This document shows positions 47,578 through 56,400 of a DNA stretch of 64,000 nucleotides, piece by piece (position 1 is the first letter of the stretch; every line of letters begins with the position of its first letter). Made by a program: the position numbers and the translations under genes. The DNA is from Conexibacter sp. SYSU D00693 (GTDB lineage: Bacteria > Actinomycetota > Thermoleophilia > Solirubrobacterales > Solirubrobacteraceae): positions 3,720,001 through 3,784,000 of the forward strand of contig NZ_CP070950.1 of assembly GCF_017084525.1 (NCBI RefSeq). Reading direction: 5' to 3'. Below the pieces are notes generated by a model. The model searched no databases. It was not told the origin of the DNA and saw only the letters and a program-made list of their open reading frames with translations.

Positions 47578-48518
47578 TGCTCGCCCGCATCGCCCACGAG
47601 CTCTTCTGGCTCGGGCGCAACATCACGCGTGCCGAGCACACCGCGCGGATGCTCGACGGCGTCTTCCAGGCCGACCTCCAGGCCCGGCCGTCCGGCCCGA
47701 CCGGCGTCGCCTTCGGCTGGCGCTCGATCCTCGCGACGATGGGCGTCGACCCCGGCACGGCCCCCGTGCGCCGCGACGACGTCCTGCGCCGCCTGACCCT
47801 CGACCGCGACGAGCCCGCGTCGATCGTCTCGTGCGTCGAGCGCTCGCGCGAGCAGGCGCGCACCGTGCGCGACGTCATCAGCGCCGAGATGTGGGAGTCG
47901 CTGAACACGACGCACCTGCGCCTGCGCGACGGCGACATGGAGGGCCGGCTGGCCACCAGCCCCTACGCGGTGCTGCGCGACGTCCGCGAGCGCTGCGCGC
48001 TCTTCTGGGGCCTCATGCAGCGCACGATGCTGCGCGACGAGGCCCGCTCGTTCCTCGTGGCCGGCGGGCGCATCGAGTCGGCCGACATGGTCCTGCGGAT
48101 GCTGCGCGTGGCGCTGCCCGGCGACGAGGTGAGCTCGAGCGACGGCCAGGCCCTCGCGCTGCTGCAGGCCGTCGGCGGCTTCCAGGCCTTCCGCCGCGCC
48201 GTGCCCGCGCCCGCCAACGCCCGGCCGGTCATGCGCTTCCTGGTCTACGAGGCCGCCTACCCCGACAGCGTCGCCGCGTCGATCGCCGGCGCCCAGGTGC
48301 AGCTCGAGGTCGCCGACCACGCGCCGCGCTCCTCCGAGCCGGTGCTGCGCCTGAGCCGGCTGGGGGCCGACCTCGAGCTGCGCGCCCGCTCCACCGAGGG
48401 CGACGACCTCGCCGCGGTCTGCGCCGGCGTGCAGGCCGAGCTGGCCGCCGTCGACCGCGACATCGCCGAGCGCTACTTCGCCGGCGCCGCGCCGCTGGGC
48501 GTGGTGAGCACCGTCTGA
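47577..48518 (+). CDS. Alpha-E domain-containing protein
   Basis: 313 aa, all-helical. The N-terminus MLARIAHELFWLGRNITRAEHTARMLD is the signature of the alpha-E (DUF403) family. Further motifs are SREQARTVRDVISAEMWESLN and ERCALFWGLMQRTMLRDEARSFL. Start ATG 47577 overlaps the ATP-grasp stop by one base and the stop overlaps the transglutaminase start likewise, so the three are coupled. The role is unknown; it probably serves as a partner of the ATP-grasp enzyme. Confidence 0.88.
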   Translation: MLARIAHELFWLGRNITRAEHTARMLDGVFQADLQARPSGPTGVAFGWRSILATMGVDPGTAPVRRDDVLRRLTLDRDEPASIVSCVERSREQARTVRDVISAEMWESLNTTHLRLRDGDMEGRLATSPYAVLRDVRERCALFWGLMQRTMLRDEARSFLVAGGRIESADMVLRMLRVALPGDEVSSSDGQALALLQAVGGFQAFRRAVPAPANARPVMRFLVYEAAYPDSVAASIAGAQVQLEVADHAPRSSEPVLRLSRLGADLELRARSTEGDDLAAVCAGVQAELAAVDRDIAERYFAGAAPLGVVSTV

Positions 48519-49390
48519 TGCACGTCCAGCTGCACTACCGCACCGAGTACCGGTACGCCTCGCCGGTCAGCGACAACCTCAACGCGCTGCGGGTGCGCCC
48601 GGCGACGACGTCGACCCAGCGCTGCGACGACTTCCACGTGCGCCTGGACCCCGAGGCCCGGCTGCACCGCCACGTCGACTACTTCGGCACGGAGGTCGTC
48701 GAGTTCGGGATCGCCAAGCCTCACGACCACCTCTGCATCGACGTGCAGGCGCGCGTGGTCACCTCCGAGCCGCCCGACCCGCCCGACGCCCGCTGGGACG
48801 GCCTGACCGCGCCCGCCTACCTCGAGGCCGCCGGCGAGTTCCTGCTCCCGGAGGCCGACGAGCCCGAGGGCGGGCCGCTGGGCGACCTGGTCGCCGCGGC
48901 CCGCGCGAGCACGCCCCTGGCCGCGGTGCGCCTGCTGTGCGAGCTCGTCCCGGATCGCTTCGCCTACCGCCCCGGCGTGACGTACGTCGGGACGACGGTC
49001 GCCGAGTTCCTCGAGACCGGCGCCGGCGTCTGCCAGGACTTCGTCCACGTCTCGCTGCTCGTCCTGCGCCGGCTCGGGATCGGCGCCCGCTACGTGTCGG
49101 GCTACCTGTGGTCGGCGCCGGAGGACGGCGGGGACGACTCGGTCGAGGTGCAGACCCACGCGTGGCTCGAGGCGCTGCTGCCGCCCGACCGCGGCGGCGA
49201 GCCGGTCTGGGTCGGCGCCGACCCCACGAACCGCCGGCTGGCGGGCGAGACGCACGTCAAGATCGGCCACGGACGGCGCTACGCCGACGTCCCGCCGATC
49301 AAGGGCGTGTACCGCGGCGCGGCCGCCGCGGAGCTCCACGCCCACGTGCAGATGACCCGCCTGGACCGCCAGGCGGGGGCGCGCGCGTAG
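48518..49390 (+). CDS. Transglutaminase-like cysteine peptidase family protein
   Basis: 290 aa. An N-terminal beta domain ([24 protein letters not shown]) is typical of bacterial transglutaminase proteins. The catalytic domain has Cys in [22 protein letters not shown], His in [10 protein letters not shown] and Asp in [10 protein letters not shown], a complete triad. There is no signal peptide, so it acts in the cytoplasm. It is the third gene of the ATP-grasp/alpha-E/transglutaminase operon. A proteolytic or amide-exchange role on a peptide made by the ATP-grasp partner is plausible. Confidence 0.9.
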   Translation: MHVQLHYRTEYRYASPVSDNLNALRVRPATTSTQRCDDFHVRLDPEARLHRHVDYFGTEVVEFGIAKPHDHLCIDVQARVVTSEPPDPPDARWDGLTAPAYLEAAGEFLLPEADEPEGGPLGDLVAAARASTPLAAVRLLCELVPDRFAYRPGVTYVGTTVAEFLETGAGVCQDFVHVSLLVLRRLGIGARYVSGYLWSAPEDGGDDSVEVQTHAWLEALLPPDRGGEPVWVGADPTNRRLAGETHVKIGHGRRYADVPPIKGVYRGAAAAELHAHVQMTRLDRQAGARA

Positions 49391-49437
49391 GCGAGGCGCC
49401 GCCTCGGACCCATCGGCGCTACCATCCCGGGTCGACT

Positions 49438-49476
49438 CGCTCCGGGCGGGTCTTTCCTTTGCCCGGGCCCGGAGCG
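49438..49476 (+). promoter_or_regulatory. Hairpin in the rpmG leader
   Basis: CGCTCCGGGC (49438-49447) and GCCCGGAGCG (49467-49476) are perfect 10-bp inverted copies around a 19-nt loop containing CTTTCCTTT. They lie 42 bp before the rpmG ATG, downstream of a -10-like TACCAT (~49420). It could be a terminator for the preceding operon or a leader structure for rpmG. No tRNA gene is present here, although some genomes have one ahead of secE. Confidence 0.5.
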
Positions 49477-49517
49477 TCTATTGGTCGACCCCTTCACCCA
49501 GAAGATCGGGAGCCGGC

Positions 49518-49682
49518 ATGGCCCGTGGCGACGTCCGCATCGCTGTCACCCTCGCGTGTGAGGAGTGCAAGCGGCGCAACTACCAGACGAACAAGAGCAA
49601 GCGCAACAACCCCGACCGCATCAGCCTGCGCAAGTACTGCCGCTGGTGCCGGTCGCACACCAGCCACCGGGAGACCCGCTAG
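49518..49682 (+). CDS. rpmG: 50S ribosomal protein L33
   Basis: 54 aa. [25 protein letters not shown] and [16 protein letters not shown] are the L33 sequence with both Cys pairs (CEEC, CRWC), so this is the zinc-binding form. Length is standard. It begins the block rpmG-secE-nusG-rplK-rplA-rplJ-rplL, in the usual bacterial order. Confidence 0.95.
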   Translation: MARGDVRIAVTLACEECKRRNYQTNKSKRNNPDRISLRKYCRWCRSHTSHRETR

Positions 49683-49698
49683 CCGCGGGACCTTCGTC

Positions 49699-50151
49699 GT
49701 GGCCTCTGACGAGCGCACCGACCGCGAGGACGACAACCCGGGGCCGGCTCCGAGCGAGCCGCACCGCGAGAACGTCCCCGGCGAGCTGGACCACGCCTCC
49801 GCCGAGGTCGACCAGGCCGAGGCCTCGATCGTCCGCGGAGCGGACGGCGTGGTCGCCGACCCGTCGGTCCCCGGCGGCGCGCGGTCCATCGACGACCTCG
49901 ACGACGAGGACGACGAGGACGGCCGTCAGCTCGACCGCAGCGCCGCGCCCGGCGCCCCGACCACCGGCGGCGGCCTGCGCGTCTGGAACTTCTTCAAGGC
50001 CTGCTGGGCCGAGCTCCAGCGCGTCCAGTGGCCCGACCGCCGTCAGGTCGGCCAGGCCACGGCCGTCGTCATCGGCTTCGTCATCGTGGCCGGCCTGTAC
50101 CTCGGGGTCGCCGATCGGCTCGCGCAGGAGCTGGTCGACCTCATCATCTGA
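49699..50151 (+). CDS. secE: Preprotein translocase subunit SecE with long acidic N-terminus
   Basis: 150 aa from GTG 49699. The last ~60 residues are SecE: VWNFFKACWAELQRVQWPDRRQVGQATAVVIGFVIVAGLYLGV, with the amphipathic helix, the WPxRxx-x-Q motif and one transmembrane helix. The preceding ~90 residues are an acidic, Pro/Ala-containing disordered extension (DDLDDEDDEDGRQ), far longer than in Escherichia and similar in style to other actinobacterial SecE. The gene lies between rpmG and nusG, its invariable position. It stabilises SecY in the membrane. Confidence 0.93.
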   Translation: MASDERTDREDDNPGPAPSEPHRENVPGELDHASAEVDQAEASIVRGADGVVADPSVPGGARSIDDLDDEDDEDGRQLDRSAAPGAPTTGGGLRVWNFFKACWAELQRVQWPDRRQVGQATAVVIGFVIVAGLYLGVADRLAQELVDLII

Positions 50152-50176
50152 TCCCTAGGACCGCAGCGAGAAGCCC

Positions 50177-50698
50177 ATGTACCGCTGGTACGTCGTCAAC
50201 ACCTACTCCGGCCACGAGAACAAGGTCAAGCAGAACCTGGAGCACCGCGCGTCCTCGCTCGGGCAGCGTCAGCGCATCCGCCAGGTCGTCGTGCCGACCG
50301 AGACCGTCTCGGAGATGAAGGACGGCCAGAAGGTCTCCAAGGAGCAGCGGACCATGCCCGGCTACGTGCTGGTGAACATGGACCTGGACGAGGCGGCCTG
50401 GCAGGTCGTCAAGGGCACCCCGGGCGTCACCGGCTTCGTCGGCGCGTCCAACGAGCCCGTCCCGCTCACCCAGCCCGAGGTGGACCGCCTGCTGCACCGC
50501 GAGGTCGCGCAGCGCGTCACCACGAAGGCCCAGTTCTCGATCGGCGAGAGCGTCAAGGTCGTGTCCGGCCCGCTCTCGGACTTCTCCGGCGAGATCTCCG
50601 AGATCAACCAGGACGCCCAGAAGCTCAAGGTCCTGGTCTCCATCTTCGGCCGCGAGACCCCGGTCGAGGTGGGCTTCGACCAGGTCAAGAAGATCTAG
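50177..50698 (+). CDS. nusG: Transcription termination/antitermination protein NusG
   Basis: 173 aa. The NGN domain starts [22 protein letters not shown], with [16 protein letters not shown] and [13 protein letters not shown]. After a linker, the KOW domain is [27 protein letters not shown]. It binds RNA polymerase and links it to Rho or the ribosome. Length is close to the E. coli protein, without the long N-terminal acidic extension of many actinobacteria. It lies 25 bp after secE. Confidence 0.96.
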   Translation: MYRWYVVNTYSGHENKVKQNLEHRASSLGQRQRIRQVVVPTETVSEMKDGQKVSKEQRTMPGYVLVNMDLDEAAWQVVKGTPGVTGFVGASNEPVPLTQPEVDRLLHREVAQRVTTKAQFSIGESVKVVSGPLSDFSGEISEINQDAQKLKVLVSIFGRETPVEVGFDQVKKI

Positions 50699-50766
50699 CC
50701 CGAGCCGCCGCGCACCACCGCAGAGCGCTCGCTACCCTCGTACGTCCCCGAACCACCGGAATCTCC

Positions 50767-51192
50767 ATGGCGAAGAAGGTCCTCACCCAGATCAAGCTGC
50801 AGGCCGTCGGCGGCCAGGCCAGCCCGGCTCCGCCGGTCGGCCCCGCCCTGGGCCAGCACGGCATCAACATCATGGAGTTCTGCAAGGCGTTCAACGCGCA
50901 GACGCAGCAGGACTCCGGGACCGTCATCCCGGTCGTCATCACGGTCTACGAGGACCGGTCGTTCACCTTCATCACGAAGACGCCGCCGGCCGCCGTCCTC
51001 ATCAAGCAGGCCGCGGGGATCGAGAAGGGCTCGGGCGAGCCGCACCGCGAGAAGGTCGCGAGGCTCACCCAGGACCAGGTCCGGCAGATCGCCGAGAAGA
51101 AGCTGCAGGACCTCAACGCGCACGACGTCGACCAGGCGGCGAAGATCATCGCCGGGACCGCCCGCAGCATGGGCGTGGAGGTGGAGGCCTGA
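50767..51192 (+). CDS. rplK: 50S ribosomal protein L11
   Basis: 141 aa, full length. [40 protein letters not shown] is the highly conserved N-terminal domain, and the C-terminal rRNA-binding domain follows ([34 protein letters not shown]). The ~68 bp upstream hold a -10-like TACCCT (50734-50739), so the L11-L1 pair may have its own promoter. The stop overlaps the rplA ATG by one base. Confidence 0.97.
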   Translation: MAKKVLTQIKLQAVGGQASPAPPVGPALGQHGINIMEFCKAFNAQTQQDSGTVIPVVITVYEDRSFTFITKTPPAAVLIKQAAGIEKGSGEPHREKVARLTQDQVRQIAEKKLQDLNAHDVDQAAKIIAGTARSMGVEVEA

Positions 51193-51920
51193 TGGCCAAG
51201 CACGGCAAGGGCTACGTCGAGTCCCTGCAGCAGGTGGACCGCGAGCGCGAGTACCAGCCCGCCGAGGCGCTGGCGCTCGTCAAGGCCCTCAAGAAGGCCA
51301 AGTTCGACGAGTCCGTCGAGGTCCACATCCGCACGGGCCTGAACGTCCGCCACGCCGACGAGCAGCTGCGCGGCACCATCGCGCTGCCCAACGGCCTGGG
51401 CAAGGACGTCACGATCGCCGTCTTCGCCAAGGGCGACAAGGCCAAGGAGGCCGAGGAGGCCGGCGCGGACGTCGTCGGCGCCGACGACCTCGCCAAGCGC
51501 ATCGAGGACGGCTTCACCGACTTCGACGTCGCGATCGCGACGCCGGACATGATGCCGGTGGTCGGCCGCCTCGGCCGCATCCTCGGCCCGCAGGGCAAGA
51601 TGCCCAACCCGAAGGTCGGCACGGTCACCATGGACGTCCGCAAGGCCGTCGAGGAGTCCAAGTCCGGCAAGGTCGAGTACCGCACCGACCGGACCGCCAT
51701 CGTGCACCTCACGATCGGCAAGACGTCCTTCGAGGACCAGGCCCTGCTCGAGAACTACGCCGCCGTCATCGACGAGCTCGTCCGTGCGAAGCCGTCGGCG
51801 GCCAAGGGGAAGTACCTGCGCACGATCACCGTGGCTTCGACCATGGGCCCGGGCGTGAAGGTCGATCCCACCCGAACCCGCGACATCCTCGGGGAGGGCA
51901 CGACCGCTCAGGCGGCGTAG
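51192..51920 (+). CDS. rplA: 50S ribosomal protein L1
   Basis: 242 aa, normal length. [51 protein letters not shown] and [23 protein letters not shown] are the L1 signatures. It binds 23S rRNA at the L1 stalk and in other bacteria represses its own operon by binding the mRNA leader. It is coupled to rplK by a TGATG overlap. Confidence 0.97.
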   Translation: MAKHGKGYVESLQQVDREREYQPAEALALVKALKKAKFDESVEVHIRTGLNVRHADEQLRGTIALPNGLGKDVTIAVFAKGDKAKEAEEAGADVVGADDLAKRIEDGFTDFDVAIATPDMMPVVGRLGRILGPQGKMPNPKVGTVTMDVRKAVEESKSGKVEYRTDRTAIVHLTIGKTSFEDQALLENYAAVIDELVRAKPSAAKGKYLRTITVASTMGPGVKVDPTRTRDILGEGTTAQAA

Positions 51921-52004
51921 CCACTTCACCGAGGCGTCCAGAGACCCGCGGCGGTCTCGCCCTCCTGATGAGGGGGCGAGGCGCAAGCCCGCGACAGGAG
52001 GCCG
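51921..52004 (+). ncRNA. Ribosomal protein L10 leader
   Basis: The 84-nt gap before rplJ contains CCAGAGACCCGCGGCGGTCTC, a stem with the AGA-containing bulge region that L10 leaders use to bind the L10(L12)4 complex. CTCCTGATGAGGGGGCG and a GACAGGAGG ribosome-binding site follow. Position, length and the conserved pieces fit autoregulation of rplJ-rplL. Confidence 0.7.
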
Positions 52005-52736
52005 ATGAACAGGGAGCAGAAAGCCACGGCGATCGCCGAGATCGCCGAGCAGATCCGGGAGTCCGAGGCGGTCTTCGCCGTGGACTACCGCGGGATCACC
52101 GTCACCGGCGCCGGTGAGGTCCGCGCACAGCTGCGCGGGGCCGACGCGACGTTCCGCGTCGTCAAGAACACGCTGACCGAGCGTGCCGCTGACGAGGTGG
52201 GCGCCGAGGCCCTGAAGCCGCTGCTGCAGGGCCCGACCGCGCTGACGTTCGTCCGTGGCGACGTCGCGGCGGCCGCGAAGGCCATCGCCGACTACCAGCG
52301 CTCGAACGACCTCCTCGCCTTCAAGGGCGGCGTCATGAACGGCGACGCCCTCGACCCGGCGCAGATCGCCGCGATCGCGAAGCTGCCGTCCCGCGAGGTG
52401 CTCTACGGGCAGCTCGTCGGCGTCGTCGCCTCGCCGATCACCGGCCTGGCCCGCGGCCTCAACGGCCTGCTCTCGGGCCTCGCGGTGGCGCTCGGCGGCG
52501 TGCTCGAGAAGAAGGAGAGCGGCGAGATCGGGGCGGGCGGGACCGATTCCGACGCGCCTGCCGCGTCCGCTGCTGCTGACACGACTGAGCCGGCGGCCGA
52601 GGCCGCCGACGCCGAGGCCGCGCCCGCGACCTCGGACGACACCACCGACCAGGACGCGGAGGCCCCTGAGCCCGCTGCGTCGCCGGAGGAGCCCGCCGAG
52701 GGCGCCCCCGACACCACCGAGACCCAGGAGGACTAG
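52005..52736 (+). CDS. rplJ: 50S ribosomal protein L10 with unusual acidic C-terminal tail
   Basis: 243 aa. Residues 1-170 are a standard L10: [49 protein letters not shown], then FKGGVMNG and [22 protein letters not shown]. The end is different. Residues 171-243 form a tail of Ala, Pro, Thr, Glu and Asp with no Lys, Arg or His, whereas most L10 proteins end near residue 165-175. The helix that binds L7/L12 dimers lies before the tail, so stalk assembly should be intact. The start ATG follows a strong AGGAGG. Confidence 0.95.
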   Translation: MNREQKATAIAEIAEQIRESEAVFAVDYRGITVTGAGEVRAQLRGADATFRVVKNTLTERAADEVGAEALKPLLQGPTALTFVRGDVAAAAKAIADYQRSNDLLAFKGGVMNGDALDPAQIAAIAKLPSREVLYGQLVGVVASPITGLARGLNGLLSGLAVALGGVLEKKESGEIGAGGTDSDAPAASAAADTTEPAAEAADAEAAPATSDDTTDQDAEAPEPAASPEEPAEGAPDTTETQED

Positions 52737-52738
52737 GC

Positions 52739-53128
52739 ATGGCCACCAGCACCCAGGAGTGGATCGACGAGCTCAAGAGCATCTCCGTGCTCGAGCTCAG
52801 CGAGCGCATCAAGGCGCTCGAGGAGGAGTTCGGCGTGTCGGCGACGGCCGTCGCGGCGGCGGCCCCGGCCGCCGGCGGCGGTGGCGGCGGCGACGCCGGC
52901 GGCGCCGAGGAGGCCAGCACGACGGTCGACGTCGTCCTGACCGGCGCCGGCGACAAGAAGATCCAGGTCATCAAGGTCGTCCGCGCGGCCACCGGCCTGG
53001 GCCTCAAGGAGGCCAAGGCCCTCGTCGACGAGGCCCCGAAGCCCGTCAAGGAGGGCATCGAGCGCGACGAGGCCGAGAAGCTCAAGGGCGAGCTCGAGGA
53101 GGCCGGCGCCACCGTCGAGCTCAAGTAG
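52739..53128 (+). CDS. rplL: 50S ribosomal protein L7/L12
   Basis: 129 aa. The N-terminal dimerisation domain ([25 protein letters not shown]) is followed by an Ala/Gly hinge ([19 protein letters not shown]). The C-terminal factor-binding domain has [44 protein letters not shown]. It recruits translation factors to the stalk. The gene starts 2 bp after rplJ and ends with a strong terminator (53163-53190), after which rpoB is absent. Confidence 0.97.
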   Translation: MATSTQEWIDELKSISVLELSERIKALEEEFGVSATAVAAAAPAAGGGGGGDAGGAEEASTTVDVVLTGAGDKKIQVIKVVRAATGLGLKEAKALVDEAPKPVKEGIERDEAEKLKGELEEAGATVELK

Positions 53129-53162
53129 CTCGGCGCGGCTCGCGCCGCTCCACCGCTGTCGG

Positions 53163-53190
53163 CGAAGGGCGCCCCGTGGGGCGCCCTTCG
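53163..53190 (+). terminator. Rho-independent terminator after rplL
   Basis: A perfect 13-bp stem, CGAAGGGCGCCCC (53163-53175) paired with GGGGCGCCCTTCG (53178-53190), with a very short loop and a following TCGTTCT. It lies 35 bp after the rplL stop. Confidence 0.85.
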
Positions 53191-53244
53191 TCGTTCTGGG
53201 GCGTCCCGCTCGCTGCCGTTCGCGAGGCGTCCACGGGACCGCGC

Positions 53245-53357
53245 GCTCGTGACCCTGGAGTTGACCGCCTCTGTGGCGGCGAACTCCAGGCTCGCGAGCA
53301 CCGAGGCCTCCGGGCACCCATCGACCACCCGCGCCCGGACGACCACCCGCGCCTGGA
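53245..53357. repeat. Long imperfect inverted repeat followed by an 18-bp tandem repeat
   Basis: 53245-53299 forms a cruciform-like inverted repeat with arms of about 27-29 bases. Its core CCTGGAGTT (53254-53262) and AACTCCAGG (53282-53290) is perfect, and the outer arms GCTCG/CGAGC also pair. At 53322-53357 an 18-bp unit (GACCACCCGCGCC-C/T-GGAC) occurs twice in tandem with one mismatch. Both lie in the ~270-bp gene-free gap between the rplL terminator and the DUF11 gene. Role unknown: a second terminator, a recombination remnant or a regulatory site. Confidence 0.55.
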
Positions 53358-53459
53358 CACCCCGGCCTCTGGCCGCCCGCCGTCCACGAACTGCGCCGTC
53401 CAGTCTCAGCTCAGACGGCGCGTTGCGTGGGGGCCGCGCTCCTGCCGAAGAGAGGAGGG

Positions 53460-56400
53460 ATGCTCCGACGCCCGTTCGGCCGCTGCCTCGCGCCGCTGCT
53501 CGCCCTCGCGCTCCTCGGCGCCGCGCCCACGGCGGCCAGCGCCGATCGCGGGTTCACGCCGCGCTTCTCGGCCAACGACACGGGCGACGTCACGCTGGCG
53601 TCCAACGCGCTGATGACCTGCCCGACGTCGGCGAGCGGATGCTCGACCGTCCAGCAGGGCACGCAGAACGCCGTCGCGCAGAACAACGACTGGAACATGA
53701 CCTACGTCGACGTCGACGGCGACCCGACGACGTTCAACTCCTCCCGCGCGACGCTGGACCTGCCGGCGGGTGCGACGGTCCTCTTCGCGGGCCTGTACTA
53801 CGGCGGCGACTGGTCCACCGGGACCGCCGCGGCGCCGAACGCCACCGCGCGCAACAAGGTCAAGCTCCGCGCCCCCGGCGACACCGTCCCCCGCCTGCTG
53901 ACGGCGTCCGTGGTCGACGACTCGACGCTCAACGTCGGCCGCTACCAGGGCTTCGTCGACGTCACCGACGTCGTGAGCGCCCGCGGCGAGGGCCAGTACA
54001 CGGTCGCCGACGTCCAGGCCGGCAAGGGCGCCGACCACTACGCCGGCTGGTCGCTCGTCGTCGCCTACCGCGACACGACGCAGCCCGCCCGCAACCTCAC
54101 GGTCTTCGACGGCCTGCGCACGATCCGCCCGAGCGACCCGCCGACGACGATCCCCGTGAGCGGCTTCAAGACGCCGCCCGCCGGCGAGGTCCGGACGACG
54201 GTCGGCTTCGTCACCTGGGAGGGCGACCTCGGCTACACGGGTGACACCGCCACGCTCAACAGCACCCGCCTGGGCGACGCGCAGAACCCGTCGACGAACT
54301 TCTTCAACAGCTCGCTGAGCGACCGCGGCGCCCGCTTCAGCGCCAAGGACCCCGACCACGTCAACCAGCTGGGCTTCGACGCCGACCTGCTCAGGGCCGA
54401 CGGCGTCCTGGCCAACGGCGCGACGTCGGCGACGATCACCGTCACGACCTCCGGCGACCAGTACCTGCCGGGCGTCATCACCTTCGCCACCGACCTCTAC
54501 GCGCCGAAGGTCGACCAGACGAAGACCGTCGTGGACCTCGACGGCGGCAGCGTCGAGCAGGGCGACGTCCTCGAGTACCGCATCGCGGGCACCAACACCG
54601 GCCAGGACGCCGCCACCGGCGTCGTCGTGCGCGACCCGGTCCCGGCCGGCACGACGTACGTCCCCGGCTCGATCACCGTGGGCGGCGCCGCCCGCACCGA
54701 CGCGGGCAGCGACGACACCGCCGAGCGCGACATCGCGGGCGACCGCATCGTCGCCCGCGTGGGCAGCGGTGCCACCGCGACGGCCGGCGGCCGCCTCGCG
54801 GTCAACGGCACCTACGACGTCCGCTTCCGCGTGACGGTCGGCGACGGGCTCGTGGCCGGTACGAAGCTCGTGAACACCGTCACGACGAGCTTCTTCTCCG
54901 AGTCGCTCAACACGCCGCTCACCGCGGTGAGCACCGCCACGAGCACCGTCGCCGCGCCCAACCTGCGCATCGCCAAGAGCCACACCGGCTCGCTCACGCC
55001 CGGGGGCCAGGCGACCTACCGCCTGCGGGTCTCCAACGACGGCACCGCCGCCACCCAGGGCACCGTGACGGTCGTCGATCGCCTGCCGGCCGAGCTCACC
55101 GCCACGAGCGCCGCCGGCAGCGGCTGGTCCTGCGGGGTCACCGACGCCGGCAAGACCGTCACCTGCACCCGCGCCGACGCCCTGGCGACCGGCGCCGCCC
55201 ACCCCGACATCACGCTGGACGTCGACGTCGCGGCCGACGCGGACGGCACCGTGCCGAACACCGCCACGGTGAGCGGCGGGGGCGACGCGACGCCGGACGA
55301 CGGCAGCTCCACCGACCCGGCGGTGGCCACCCCGACCTCCGACCTGTCGCTGCGCAAGACCGCCTCGACCGCCACCGCGGTGGTCGGGGAGCAGGTCACC
55401 TTCACGCTGACCGCGCGCAACGACGGCCCGTCGACCGCCCGCGGCGTGCGCGTCACCGACGTCCTGCCCGTCGGCCTCGAGCGCGTCTCGGCCACCGCCT
55501 CCCAGGGCAGCTGCGACACGGCGATCGCCTGCGAGCTCGGCACGCTCGCCCCCGGCGCCGAGGCCACGGTGACGGTCGTCGCCCGCGCCACGACGGCCGG
55601 CGCGGCCACGACGGTCCGCAACACCGCGACCGTCACCGGCACGCAGCCCGACCCGAACGCGACCAACGACCGCGCCGCGGCCGACGTCGCCGTCGGCGGC
55701 GCCGACCTCGAGGTCACGAAGACCGCGGTCGGCACGCCGCAGGCCGGCGGGACCGCCAGCTGGGACGTCACCGTCCACAACGCCGGCCCGTCGCCCGCCT
55801 CGGGCGTCGTCCTGCGCGACGTCCTGCCCGCCCAGGTCACCAACGCCTCGACGGACCGCGGCTGCGCCGTCGAGGGCGGCGAGGTGCGCTGCACCGTCGG
55901 GAGCCTCGCCGCGGGCGCCTCGTACGTCGTCCGCGTCAGCGCCGACGTCGCCGCGAACGCCACGAGCCTGCGCAACACCGCCTCGGCGCTGGCCGCCGAG
56001 CGCGACCCGGACACGACGGACAACACCGCGACCGTCGAGACGCCCGTCGCCGGCGAGGCCGACCTCCAGGTCACGAAGGTGGCCGACCGCGCCGCCGCGG
56101 AGCCGGGCGGCCTGGTCACCTTCACGCTGCGCGTGAAGGACGGCGGCCCGGCGAGCGCGACCGGCGTCCTGCTGCGCGACGAGCTGCCGGCCGGCCTGAC
56201 CTTCGTCTCGGCCTCGGCGGGCTGCACGGCCGCCGGCCAGACGGTCACCTGCGCCGTCGGGGCCCTCGCCACCGGCGCGACCGCCGAGCGCCAGGTCGTC
56301 GCCCGCGTCGCCGACGGCGCCGTCGGCACGCTGGTCAACGTCGCCCGCGCGTCCGGCTCGCAGCCCGACCCGGTCCCGACGAACGACGCCGCGGCCGCCG

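Noticed and set aside
49391-49517. Possible tRNA gene ahead of rpmG/secE
   Set aside because: The inverted repeat there has a single stem and a 19-nt loop. No acceptor, T-loop (GGTTCGA-type) or cloverleaf arrangement can be built.
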